Source of the DNA: CAG-552 sp964516925
GTDB lineage: Bacteria > Bacillota > Clostridia > Christensenellales > Pumilibacteraceae
Assembly: GCA_964516925.1 (NCBI GenBank)
Contig: CAZEXL010000008.1
Location: forward strand, 1-52,961
DNA: 52,961 nt
Direction of reading: 5' to 3'
The position numbers and the translations under genes are program-made. The first letter of the stretch is position 1. Each line of letters starts with the position of its first letter. Of the stretch, positions 43,201 through 49,910 are shown piece after piece. Under the pieces are notes generated by a model. The model was given only the letters and a program-made list of their open reading frames with translations, did no database searches and was not told the DNA's origin.

Positions 43201-44838
43201 GACTTCGAATCGATACTCGATTTGTGTTCTACCACGTTGCCGCAAAAAAGGCTTAAGTGGCATTATCGCAGCAGATACGAGCCGCTTATATCGTTTTCCA
43301 ATAAGAATTTTTACGAAAACGATCTCGTTACCTTCCCGTCGGCAAAGAAGAACGAAAGCGGAGCGGGTGTAGATTATTTTTACGTGGACGGCGTATTTGA
43401 TCGCAAAAGCAAAACCAATCGCATCGAAGCGGAGTACATAGTCGATCTCGTGTTCAAAAATATCGAAGAGCATCCGCATCGTAGTTTGGGTGTCGTAGCG
43501 TTCAGCATATCTCAGCAAGCGCTTATAGACAAATTGATATTCAAACGTCGCTTGCAAGATCCTACCAAAGAATTTTTCTTCAAGTCCGACAAGGCAGAGC
43601 CGTTCTTCGTCAAAAACTTGGAAACGGTTCAGGGTGACGAACGCGACACGATAATATTCAGCGTAGCGTACGGAAAAGACGAGCAAGACAAGTTGTTGCT
43701 TAACTTCGGACCTATAAATCGTGTGGGCGGCGAAAGACGACTTAACGTAGCGGTAACTCGAGCAAAATACAACGTTCAGCTCGTTTCGTCTATGCACTAC
43801 GGCGACATCGATTTGTCTCGTACCAATTCGCTCGGCGCAAAACTTTTACGCGAATACCTTGACTACGCCGAAAACGGCGAGACGGCTTTCGGACGAACGG
43901 CAAACTCAAATCCGTTCGAACAATACGATTCGGAATTCGAGCAAGAAGTTTGCGAGTTCTTGCGCACTAACGGTTATCAGGTAGATATGCAAGTAGGGCG
44001 TTCTGCCTTTAAAGTAGACTTGGGCGTTAAGCGTTCTGCAACCTCCGACTACGTGCTTGCGGTAGAGTGCGACGGAGAAGTATATCACTCTTCTAAAAAC
44101 GCGCGCGACCGCGACCGTTTGCGACAAGAAATTTTGGAAATCATGGGTTGGAGATTTTATCGCATATGGTCAACCGACTGGTTCCGCAATAAAGAAAGCG
44201 AAAAAGAAAAATTGCTTATTGCCGTTAGGAACGCGATGGAAAAATCCGAATTTGCAATTCAAAACGCCGAAAGTACGTTTGATGTTTCGTTCGAAGAAGC
44301 AGCAAGAGTAAAACGCTTTGAGTTTCCCAAGTACGTTATGGCTGACGAATTCCGTCTGCTAAAGTCGTGCAACTACGACGTAGCCAGAGTGTGCAAAGCC
44401 ATGTTGGACGTTGAAGCTCCTTTATCCGAAGAATGGCTGCTAAAACGACTTGCGTTCATGTTCGGACGAGCAAAGGTTACTAATTTCGTGCGCGATGAAT
44501 TTAACGATCGTATGCGAGACTGTTCAAGACTTGGGATTCAACGTAAAAACGGTTTCTTGTATTTGCAAGGCAAGGAAATCCCGTTGCTTCGCGTGCCTAG
44601 TGACGACGCCGACGAGATAAGGAGCATTGCTTATATTGCGATAGAGGAGCTAGCTCTAGGCATTAAAGAAGTGTTGCGTCAAAACGGAAGTGTCGAAAAG
44701 AGCGGTCTGTTCCGCTTGCTCGTTCAGCAACTCGGCTTTTCTCGAATGGGCGACGCAATAAACGAACGCCTAGAAGCAGCGCTTGAGTCGTTGTCAAACG
44801 AAGTCGTCGTAAACGGCAATATGTTGTCGCTTAAGTAA
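40249..44838 (+). CDS. Giant SF1 helicase-nuclease, DUF4011/DUF559/DUF3320 type
   Basis: Protein of 1529 residues. The N-terminal 250 residues match DUF4011 (LNKWSELLLDTGKRNNLINF). Walker A is QGPPGTGKSQT near 310, Walker B LVVFDEASQIFP near 933, GDSKQMPP follows, and motif VI is RLNVAVTRAK near 1163, giving a superfamily 1 (COG1112-like) helicase with a long helical insertion. At about 1225-1330 a Vsr/DUF559 PD-(D/E)xK nuclease has the acidic motif VECDGEVYH. The last 170 residues resemble DUF3320. Such fusions are common in defence islands, so anti-phage or anti-plasmid activity is the leading guess; no partner gene is seen. It follows the flavodiiron gene by 31 bases and may share its transcript. 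Confidence 0.85.
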   Translation: MDVANLNKWSELLLDTGKRNNLINFKETKLLTAEVVAPKIDVLFSKATAGGSFEVFDPKTDDDDDLVVITEKDLKEKRVTRQEYVRTYGGKIKKNGQMLIFNQFVNPIRALKNIGKKAKTAVEETGVNIAYMAFGFVNWIESDNPQYVMHAPLLLVPITIENESSLDPYYVQVTDDEIIVNPTFAFKLQNDFGIKLPEYDDEPIEEYFVKVEKLISKRKWTVARECKIGIFSFLKINMYQDLKENASVVLENKNVLALLGQALPNNKDDASKDEAIDPLDLHNVIDADSSQSEAIEMARAGKSFVLQGPPGTGKSQTITNIIAESLYDGKKVLFVSEKLAALNVVYDKLKKVGLEEFCLELHSHKANKKDVINDLVKTLRLSPSSVSDRADRELESRKRLQKELDEYAVELHRPRSGINKTLYQMFEAAAAYRDYPDVEFIIENVTEKNEDYLDEAEAELNRFEKYIPSIGYAYRHNFWYGYKNTDCSYQTVLKLKNNLQNTVQLYTGVLGVNAKTAALFGIEAKNVEQAYAMRALFDALKKSEFITPRLLASNNVSKIKENVKAMSVLAAEIIDQRKILEEICDEKIYELNGQDCNKKLTTLFVGGLKRAFSGEYKRIVKEIKKCKKDGKKPKYDDAVMITEALSIYQSKNLHFTVHEKQTSDYFGNAYNGVDTDFKELINELDVAIQAKEAKLSLGKLTKMNDDEFVANKEAFIEISEALNLSIDRFGFAEEQVFANFDEGEYNVRLAGIPEVLKKLQGCLDNVDKLDNWCEFNKLLRAMSKLGLLPFVDYCITQKIPKNCFTQTYKKAFYSQWIDVTLHESPILLSLSRIPHDLAVKQFKDKDKLNFEVNKAKIKARLSAQRPSLDMVAQGSQVSVLLREGEKKRKQKNIRVLMDEIGELVQTLKPCFLMSPLSVSTFLSKNMKFDLVVFDEASQIFPQDAIGAIYRGKQLIVVGDSKQMPPSNFFTSMAVSDDDEEEDVCDFESILDLCSTTLPQKRLKWHYRSRYEPLISFSNKNFYENDLVTFPSAKKNESGAGVDYFYVDGVFDRKSKTNRIEAEYIVDLVFKNIEEHPHRSLGVVAFSISQQALIDKLIFKRRLQDPTKEFFFKSDKAEPFFVKNLETVQGDERDTIIFSVAYGKDEQDKLLLNFGPINRVGGERRLNVAVTRAKYNVQLVSSMHYGDIDLSRTNSLGAKLLREYLDYAENGETAFGRTANSNPFEQYDSEFEQEVCEFLRTNGYQVDMQVGRSAFKVDLGVKRSATSDYVLAVECDGEVYHSSKNARDRDRLRQEILEIMGWRFYRIWSTDWFRNKESEKEKLLIAVRNAMEKSEFAIQNAESTFDVSFEEAARVKRFEFPKYVMADEFRLLKSCNYDVARVCKAMLDVEAPLSEEWLLKRLAFMFGRAKVTNFVRDEFNDRMRDCSRLGIQRKNGFLYLQGKEIPLLRVPSDDADEIRSIAYIAIEELALGIKEVLRQNGSVEKSGLFRLLVQQLGFSRMGDAINERLEAALESLSNEVVVNGNMLSLK

Positions 44839-44844
44839 ACTAAC

Positions 44845-44879
44845 AAAAACGCAAGAGCAAAAAAAGCTCTTGCGTTTTT
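44845..44879 (+). terminator. Terminator of the helicase-nuclease gene
   Basis: AAAAACGCAAGAGC (44845-44858) and its exact complement (44866-44879) form a 14-base-pair stem with a run of T at the end. Confidence 0.88.
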
Positions 44880-44952
44880 ACGCACGGTAAGCAATAAACG
44901 GCTAAATAATCGCCTCTATTGCAAATAAATTCTTGAGGCGGCTGTTTTTTAG

Positions 44953-44981
44953 TTGCATTTTTTTTTCAATTATGCTAGAAT
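44953..44981 (+). promoter_or_regulatory. Promoter of tRNA-Ser
   Basis: TTGCAT (44953-44958), 17 bases, TAGAAT (44976-44981), about 45 bases before the tRNA. Confidence 0.7.
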
Positions 44982-45028
44982 ACACCATGTGAGCGCAGCT
45001 TATGTGTTGCGCAACGAATATCGAGCAC

Positions 45029-45118
45029 GGAGAGATGGTTGAGTGGTCGAAGGCACACGCTTGGAAAGCGTGCGTACCCTTACGGGTACCGAGGGTTCGA
45101 ATCCCTCTCTCTCCGCCA
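45029..45118 (+). tRNA. tRNA-Ser(GGA)
   Basis: GGAGAGA (45029-45035) pairs with TCTCTCC at the 3' end, discriminator G, and CCA is encoded at 45116-45118. The anticodon stem CACGC/GCGTG encloses TTGGAAA with anticodon GGA at 45063-45065, reading UCC and UCU. The long variable arm (GTACCCTTACGGGTAC) is characteristic of a type II serine tRNA, and GGTTCGAATCC is the T arm. An open frame across it (45039-45275) is rejected. Confidence 0.97.
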
Positions 45119-45156
45119 AAGGGAATCGCGTTTGAACACGCGGTTCCTTTACTTTT
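45118..45156 (+). terminator. Probable terminator of tRNA-Ser
   Basis: AAAGGGAATCGCGT pairs with ACGCGGTTCCTTT (one bulge, two G-U pairs), followed by ACTTTTG. The remaining 145 bases up to the next repeat show nothing recognisable. Confidence 0.55.
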
Positions 45157-45300
45157 GTCTTAAAGGCGTTGCCGGTATTATCGTGAAAAGCAAAAAAGCC
45201 GAAGTCAAACGCTCCGACCATTACTTAACGCAAAAGCGAGATAACCACGGCAACTTTTACAAAATGATACTATAAATACGATTAAAGGCGGTAGAAGGTT

Positions 45301-45331
45301 GCTTACCTTTCTTTTCTAAAGAAAGGTAAGC
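45301..45331 (-). repeat. Post-stop hairpin repeat, copy 3
   Basis: GCTTACCTTTCTTT (45301-45314) and its exact complement (45318-45331) form a 14-base-pair stem. Read on the minus strand, the CTTACCTTTCTTTAG unit starts right after the thiT stop codon, exactly as copy 1 does after its gene. Confidence 0.7.
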
Positions 45332-46020
45332 TATTTGTCGTTTTCGTTTTGCGAGTTGTCGTTGCGGCAAATAATTCGTTTAATCGATTGGAATTTCGGG
45401 CTTAAAACAAGCGCAACGAGCAGAACTATGCAGATAGCGGCGTCAAGCGGAACGTACGAACATTGATAAATAAAGTTTGCTTGCCAAGCGGCGGCAGGCG
45501 ACATATCGGCAAAGAATAAAAAGCCCGAGCAAAAGTGCATTGCAAATCTCCATACGTACGCAAGCACCGTGCCGATAATCAAGGCAAGCTTAGGCTTACT
45601 CTTCATAACGACGCCCATAAGTCCTACAAACGCCACACCGGCAAACGCAAGCGGATAATCCAAAAAGAACGACAAAGGCGAAATAACGTACGGTGATTCT
45701 ATAAACTGTAACAAGCCGTGAATCAGTCCTGCCATCAAGCCGTTTATGGGTCCGAAGTAATACGCATAAAGAATAATAGGCAACATACTTGCCACCGTAA
45801 TGCTTCCGCCCGCAGCGTTGACCTTAAACTTAACGAAAGACAAAGCAAACGATAATGCAATCGAAACGCCGGCAAACGCGAGACTTCGAGTGTCTCGTTT
45901 TTTCTTGTTGCCAAGTGCCAGAATTACTATTACAAGTGCCAAAATAACGATTGTAACTACGGAAATTACGGTTGCGGTAACTTCTGTCATATCGGTAGCG
46001 CACAAGCCAAAAAACGTCAT
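45331..46020 (-). CDS. thiT: Thiamine ECF-transporter substrate-binding subunit
   Basis: Integral membrane S component of 229 residues that binds thiamine and uses a shared ECF energising module encoded elsewhere. GGSITVASMLPIILYAYYFG and GLMAGLIHGLLQF are the ThiT signature, followed by SFFLDYPLAFAGVAFVG and a helix with YVWRFAMHFCSGFLFF that carries thiamine contacts in ThiT. An extra N-terminal helix (residues 12-36) is longer than in most ThiT. The TPP riboswitch and terminator upstream confirm thiamine-related regulation. AAGGAGAG precedes the ATG. Confidence 0.93.
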   Translation of the reverse strand: MTFFGLCATDMTEVTATVISVVTIVILALVIVILALGNKKKRDTRSLAFAGVSIALSFALSFVKFKVNAAGGSITVASMLPIILYAYYFGPINGLMAGLIHGLLQFIESPYVISPLSFFLDYPLAFAGVAFVGLMGVVMKSKPKLALIIGTVLAYVWRFAMHFCSGFLFFADMSPAAAWQANFIYQCSYVPLDAAICIVLLVALVLSPKFQSIKRIICRNDNSQNENDK

Positions 46021-46052
46021 AAAAAACTCTCCTTATACGACAAATTTCCGCG

Positions 46053-46084
46053 AAAAAAAGTCCTACGCTTTTGTAGGACTTTTT
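46053..46084 (-). terminator. Attenuator terminator of the TPP riboswitch
   Basis: On the minus strand AAAGTCCTAC pairs with GTAGGACTTTTTTT. Its GCGTAGGA arm shares sequence with the GCGTAGGGAA end of the aptamer, which gives the expected mutually exclusive pairing. Confidence 0.82.
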
Positions 46085-46098
46085 GCTTTAAACAATAA

Positions 46099-46164
46099 AT
46101 TTCCCTACGCAAGCATTACCTTGACAGGTTCAAAGGGTTTAATCTCAGCCAAACGGCACCCCAA
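46099..46164 (-). promoter_or_regulatory. TPP riboswitch (THI element)
   Basis: Read on the minus strand it contains GGGGTGCCGTTTGGCTGAGA, then ACCCTTTGAACCTG, then GGTAATGCTTGCGTAGGGAA, the full conserved set of a thiamine-pyrophosphate aptamer. Bound TPP would favour the downstream terminator and shut off thiT. Confidence 0.96.
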
Positions 46165-46192
46165 AAAAGACGCGAACTCTTTTTGCAAACTT

Positions 46193-46222
46193 AATGTAGC
46201 ACTTTTGCCGCTCTGTTGTCAA
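46193..46222 (-). promoter_or_regulatory. Promoter of thiT
   Basis: On the minus strand TTGACA (46217-46222), 18 bases, TACATT (46193-46198). Confidence 0.65.
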
Positions 46223-46361
46223 CAAAAAATGCGCGCATTATGATATTGTTTTAAAAAACGATATCCAAAGAGGCAAGCTGTGATCTGTGGTAAACGGTTG
46301 AACAACGTAGGAACGCCCGTGGGAAGTGTTTACGTAGATTCCGCCGTTCTCATAAAACGAC
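46223..46361. other. Intergenic stretch without an assigned feature
   Basis: About 140 bases between the thiT promoter and the end of the LysR gene. A near-perfect inverted repeat GATATTGTTTT/AAAACGATATC (46242-46265) could end lysR transcription on the minus strand. The remaining roughly 95 bases are GC-richer than other gaps here, hold no open frame of useful size and match no RNA family I can recognise. Confidence 0.35.
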
Positions 46362-47273
46362 TTAACCTTGCTTTTGGATTTCGGCGCTAGGGAGCGAGGA
46401 TAGCACCATGCGGAACATTTCGTGCGAGGCGGTGGTGCGCGGACGCTGAGGATCTACAACCATACAGATTTTTCGCTTGGGCATTTCGTAGTTAAGCGGA
46501 ACCTTAAATACTTCGTTTCGTTCGATTGCGCCTTGCGCAAGCCCTTGCGGAACGAAGCCCAGCCCCAGATTTTTACTAATCATCGGTGTAAGAAGTCCGG
46601 ACACGTCTGCTTCGATTTCCGGCGTAATTACCAAATTGTTTTGCGCAAACACACCGTCCAAAAATTGTCGCAGCTGCATATTCTTTTGCAAACAAACGAA
46701 CGGATAATTTTGCAAGTCGCTCAGCTGCAGCGGCTTGTCCTTTAATTGTTTAAAGCGACTGCCTGCAATCAGAATATCGTTAAAGCTTTTTATCGTAACC
46801 GCGCGAAGTTCTTTGGTAAGATTGCACGGAGTAGAAACGAAAGCTATGTCTACCACGCCGTTTTTAAGATTTTCCACCGTACCGTTGTTTGATCCGGTGG
46901 TTATTTTTAATTTTATTTTGGGGTGGATACGTTGAAACGTTTCCAAAAACTCGAACAAAAATTCGTGCAACGACGTCACCGACGCGCCTATATAAATCGT
47001 GCCCGTTTCTACGCTTACGGCGTGGCGAATTTCGTCCTCGCCCTTTAAAAGATTCATATACGCAACGCTTACGTAGTCGTACAGCGTTTGTCCTTCGTGC
47101 GTAAACTCTACGCCCGACTTCGTTCGCACGAACAGCCTGCAACCCAGCTGAGCTTCCAAATTCTGTATCGTTCTCGTTACCGCAGGCTGGCTGGAATACA
47201 ACTCTAAAGCGGCTTTGGTAAGGTTTTTGTGCTTGCCTACGGCATAAAAGACTTCGTAGTAATTAAAATTCAT
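46362..47273 (-). CDS. LysR-family transcriptional regulator
   Basis: Regulator of 303 residues. The helix-turn-helix lies in residues 15-37 (HKNLTKAALELYSSQPAVTR), followed by LEAQLGCRLFVRTKSGVEFT, and from about residue 90 a periplasmic-binding-protein-like effector domain begins GTIYIGAS. ATG 47273 is taken because GGAG lies nine bases upstream and the protein then begins MNFNYYEVFYAVGKHK; a longer open frame would cover the intergenic control region. It is divergent from the malic enzyme gene, whose promoter contains a LysR-type box, so that gene is its likely target. The effector is unknown. Confidence 0.9.
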   Translation of the reverse strand: MNFNYYEVFYAVGKHKNLTKAALELYSSQPAVTRTIQNLEAQLGCRLFVRTKSGVEFTHEGQTLYDYVSVAYMNLLKGEDEIRHAVSVETGTIYIGASVTSLHEFLFEFLETFQRIHPKIKLKITTGSNNGTVENLKNGVVDIAFVSTPCNLTKELRAVTIKSFNDILIAGSRFKQLKDKPLQLSDLQNYPFVCLQKNMQLRQFLDGVFAQNNLVITPEIEADVSGLLTPMISKNLGLGFVPQGLAQGAIERNEVFKVPLNYEMPKRKICMVVDPQRPRTTASHEMFRMVLSSLPSAEIQKQG

Positions 47274-47301
47274 TTTTCTTGTCTCCTGATTATGCGTTTT
47301 T

Positions 47302-47357
47302 GATATGAATAGTATATCCAATTATTATTTGACATTATACCACTTTGGTATTACAAT
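47302..47357 (+). promoter_or_regulatory. Malic-enzyme promoter with LysR-type boxes
   Basis: TTGACA (47329-47334), 17 bases, TACAAT (47352-47357). The spacer is occupied by ATACCA-ctt-TGGTAT (47337-47351), a perfect ATAC-N7-GTAT LysR-type palindrome. A second dyad GATAT-N7-ATATC (47302-47318) lies upstream of the -35. The layout fits a LysR protein binding at two sites. Confidence 0.65.
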
Positions 47358-47420
47358 GTAAAGTGAAAAACGAAAGATCTAAAAATATAACGGATCTTCG
47401 GGCTTTAGGAGGCATTGGTT

Positions 47421-48596
47421 ATGAACTACAGAGAAGAATCGCTTAAAAGACACGCTTTATGGAAAGGCAAAATCGAGACGGTAGCTCGCGTACCCGTAGG
47501 CGACAAGGAAAGCCTTATGCTTGCATATACTCCGGGCGTAGCCGAGCCGTGTATGGCAATTCACAACGACATAGAAAAAAGCTTTTCGCTTACTCGCAGA
47601 TGGAATACCGTTGCGGTCATCACCGACGGAACGGCTATTTTGGGCTTGGGCGATATCGGTCCCGAAGCCGGAATGCCGGTTATGGAAGGCAAAAGCGCAT
47701 TGTTTAAGGCTTACGGCGGCGTAGACGCTTTTCCGCTCTGCTTGCGTACTAAAGATACCGAAGAAATTATAAGAACGATCGAAATTCTTGCAGGCTCGTT
47801 CGGCGGAATCAACCTCGAGGACATATCCGCACCCAGATGTTTCGAAATAGAAACGAGATTAAAAAAGGACTTGGATATTCCCGTATTCCACGACGACCAG
47901 CACGGAACGGCGATCGTTATGGCTGCTGCGCTTTTGAACGCGCTTAAGCTTGCCGATAAGAAGATAGACGAAATACGTGTGGTAATAAACGGCGCGGGCG
48001 CGGCGGGGATCGCTATCGGCAAATTTTTGATGGCGTTTGGCGTAAAGGACGTTATTTTGTGCGCAAGCCGCGGCATCATTTGCGAGGGCGACACGACGAT
48101 AAATCCCGCTCAGCAGGAAGTTGCCAAAATCACCAACCGCAGTCACCTTAAAGGAACGCTTGCCGACGCAATGAGGGGCGCCGACGTGTTTATCGGTGTT
48201 TCGGTTGCAAACTGCGTAACCAAGCAAATGGTGGCGTCCATGGCGCAAAAGCCCATTCTGTTCACTTGCGCAAACCCCGTGCCCGAAATCAATCCGCTTG
48301 ACGCAAAGGAAGCGGGCGCGTTTATCGTAGGCACCGGTTCGTCCGAACATCCCAATCAAATCAACAACGTGCTCGTGTTCCCCGGATTGTTCAGAGGAGC
48401 GTTGGACGTACGCGCTTCGACCGTAAATATCGAAATGATGATGGCAGCTTCGCGCGGAATCGCTAACTGCGTTTCTGCCGAAGAATTAAGCCCCGAACAT
48501 ATTCTTCCGTTTGCGTACGACAAACGCGCGCACGACTCGGTGGCGCAAGCCGTAGCTCAGGCGGCAATAAAAACCGGCGTAGCAAAAATTAAATAG
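47421..48596 (+). CDS. Malic enzyme
   Basis: Oxidatively decarboxylates malate to pyruvate, making NAD(P)H; 391 residues, the short bacterial form without a phosphotransacetylase domain. LAYTPGVAEPC and WNTVAVITDGTAILGLGDIG form the malate-binding part, FPLCLRTKDTEEII and NLEDISAPRCFEIE the metal site, and FHDDQHGTAIV the conserved catalytic stretch. The cofactor fold has INGAGAAGIAIGKFL. NAD or NADP use is not decidable by eye. ATG 47421 follows AGGAGG by eight bases. It is probably controlled by the divergent LysR protein. Confidence 0.94.
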   Translation: MNYREESLKRHALWKGKIETVARVPVGDKESLMLAYTPGVAEPCMAIHNDIEKSFSLTRRWNTVAVITDGTAILGLGDIGPEAGMPVMEGKSALFKAYGGVDAFPLCLRTKDTEEIIRTIEILAGSFGGINLEDISAPRCFEIETRLKKDLDIPVFHDDQHGTAIVMAAALLNALKLADKKIDEIRVVINGAGAAGIAIGKFLMAFGVKDVILCASRGIICEGDTTINPAQQEVAKITNRSHLKGTLADAMRGADVFIGVSVANCVTKQMVASMAQKPILFTCANPVPEINPLDAKEAGAFIVGTGSSEHPNQINNVLVFPGLFRGALDVRASTVNIEMMMAASRGIANCVSAEELSPEHILPFAYDKRAHDSVAQAVAQAAIKTGVAKIK

Positions 48597-48671
48597 TTTA
48601 TAGGCAAGCATAAGTATTCGTAGTAAAGCAAGTTCGCTAAAAAAAGCAATATTTGTAGGAAGGGTACGATT

Positions 48672-49874
48672 ATGAAAAAGCTAAAAGCAATTTTTGTAAG
48701 TCTCATCGTTATCGCCGTTGCGACGACTGCGATTTTTGCGTCCGCATGTTCAAGCGAACAAACGGTTTGGGACGTGTCGGGCAGCGGTACGGTTACGGCA
48801 AGCCTTGTCAGCGATGGCAAATACGGATTCACGATAAGGCTAAGCGGCAACGGAACGGTAAAGGACTTTGCCTCCGCTAAAGACGCTCCGTGGTACGGTA
48901 AATCGGGACGAATAAAGAGCGTGGAAATAGCCGACGGAATTACTCGAATAGGCGCTAACGCCTTTGCCGAGTGCGCCGTTACGCAAGCCATAGTTCCTCA
49001 ATCGTTGACTTCTATGGGAGTAAACGCATTCGGCGCAAGCGTTAAGATTTTTGCTTTCGGCAGCGTCGAGTACGACGGCAACGTATACGTATATTCCGAG
49101 CAAAAACCGTCTACAAGCAACACTCATTGGCGAATGGTAGACGGCGTTCCGACCGTATGGGATCTTTTCGTCAAGACGACGAAAGTTTTATTCATTGGCA
49201 ACAGTTTTACTTTTTACAGCGACGTGCCGTCGTTGTTCGGTCAAATAGCTGCTTCGGCAGGCAAGAGCGTCGTCGTCGAATCGGTTACGCAAGGCTCGTG
49301 GACGCTTACTAAGTTTGCAGATCCTATCGACGAATACGGCAAAAAAGTGGAGCAAAAGCTTACTTCCAGCAACGACTACGACGCAATAGTATTGCAAGAA
49401 CAAAGCACTCGTCCGCTTAATAATTACGACGCCTTTCTTGCGGCGGCAAAAAAACTTCAAAGCAGAATAAACGAAACGCAGTCAAACTGCAATATATATC
49501 TTTACGCAACGTGGGGATACCAAAGCGAAGCGGCTTCGCGCAATCAAACGATACCGCAGATGGAAGAGTCTTTGCGTACGGCATATCAAAACGCGGCAAC
49601 CGAAATGAACGTTTTAGTGTGCAACGTAGGCAAGGCTTTTTCCGAAATTTACAATTCATATCCCGATATGCTTAATTCCGATTCGGCGGATAATAAATAC
49701 AATCTTTATTACAGCGACAAAAAGCATCCGTCTTATACGGGGGCGTTCTTGTCCGCATGCGTTCACGTGGCAACCATACTTAATATCAATCCGTCCCATT
49801 CGACTTTTGTCGGAACCTTGGACCCATCCGTTGCAACGCAACTTAAAAACGTTGCGTATTCTGTCGTACTCTAA
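48672..49874 (+). CDS. Lipoprotein with LRR_5 repeat and DUF4886/SGNH-like domain
   Basis: Exported lipoprotein of 400 residues. The signal peptide is MKKLKAIFVSLIVIAV and the lipobox ends FASAC near residue 27. Residues about 75-140 hold short BspA-type LRR_5 units (GITRIGANAFAECAVT, SLTSMGVNAFG). From about residue 170 a DUF4886 domain begins VLFIGNSFTFYSDVP, where GNS supplies the candidate nucleophile, and ends near the C-terminus with SDKKHPSYTGAFLSA, which supplies Asp and His of an SGNH-type triad. The enzyme may de-esterify a glycan, but no substrate is known. AGGAAGGG lies upstream of the ATG. No own promoter was found; it lies 75 bases after malic enzyme. Confidence 0.82.
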   Translation: MKKLKAIFVSLIVIAVATTAIFASACSSEQTVWDVSGSGTVTASLVSDGKYGFTIRLSGNGTVKDFASAKDAPWYGKSGRIKSVEIADGITRIGANAFAECAVTQAIVPQSLTSMGVNAFGASVKIFAFGSVEYDGNVYVYSEQKPSTSNTHWRMVDGVPTVWDLFVKTTKVLFIGNSFTFYSDVPSLFGQIAASAGKSVVVESVTQGSWTLTKFADPIDEYGKKVEQKLTSSNDYDAIVLQEQSTRPLNNYDAFLAAAKKLQSRINETQSNCNIYLYATWGYQSEAASRNQTIPQMEESLRTAYQNAATEMNVLVCNVGKAFSEIYNSYPDMLNSDSADNKYNLYYSDKKHPSYTGAFLSACVHVATILNINPSHSTFVGTLDPSVATQLKNVAYSVVL

Positions 49875-49910
49875 TCGCTTATAACGGCGATTTACCATAA
49901 GGAGGAAGTT

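Noticed and set aside
45039..45275. 78-codon open frame on the plus strand
   Set aside because: It begins inside tRNA-Ser and runs through its terminator. No ribosome site or motif.
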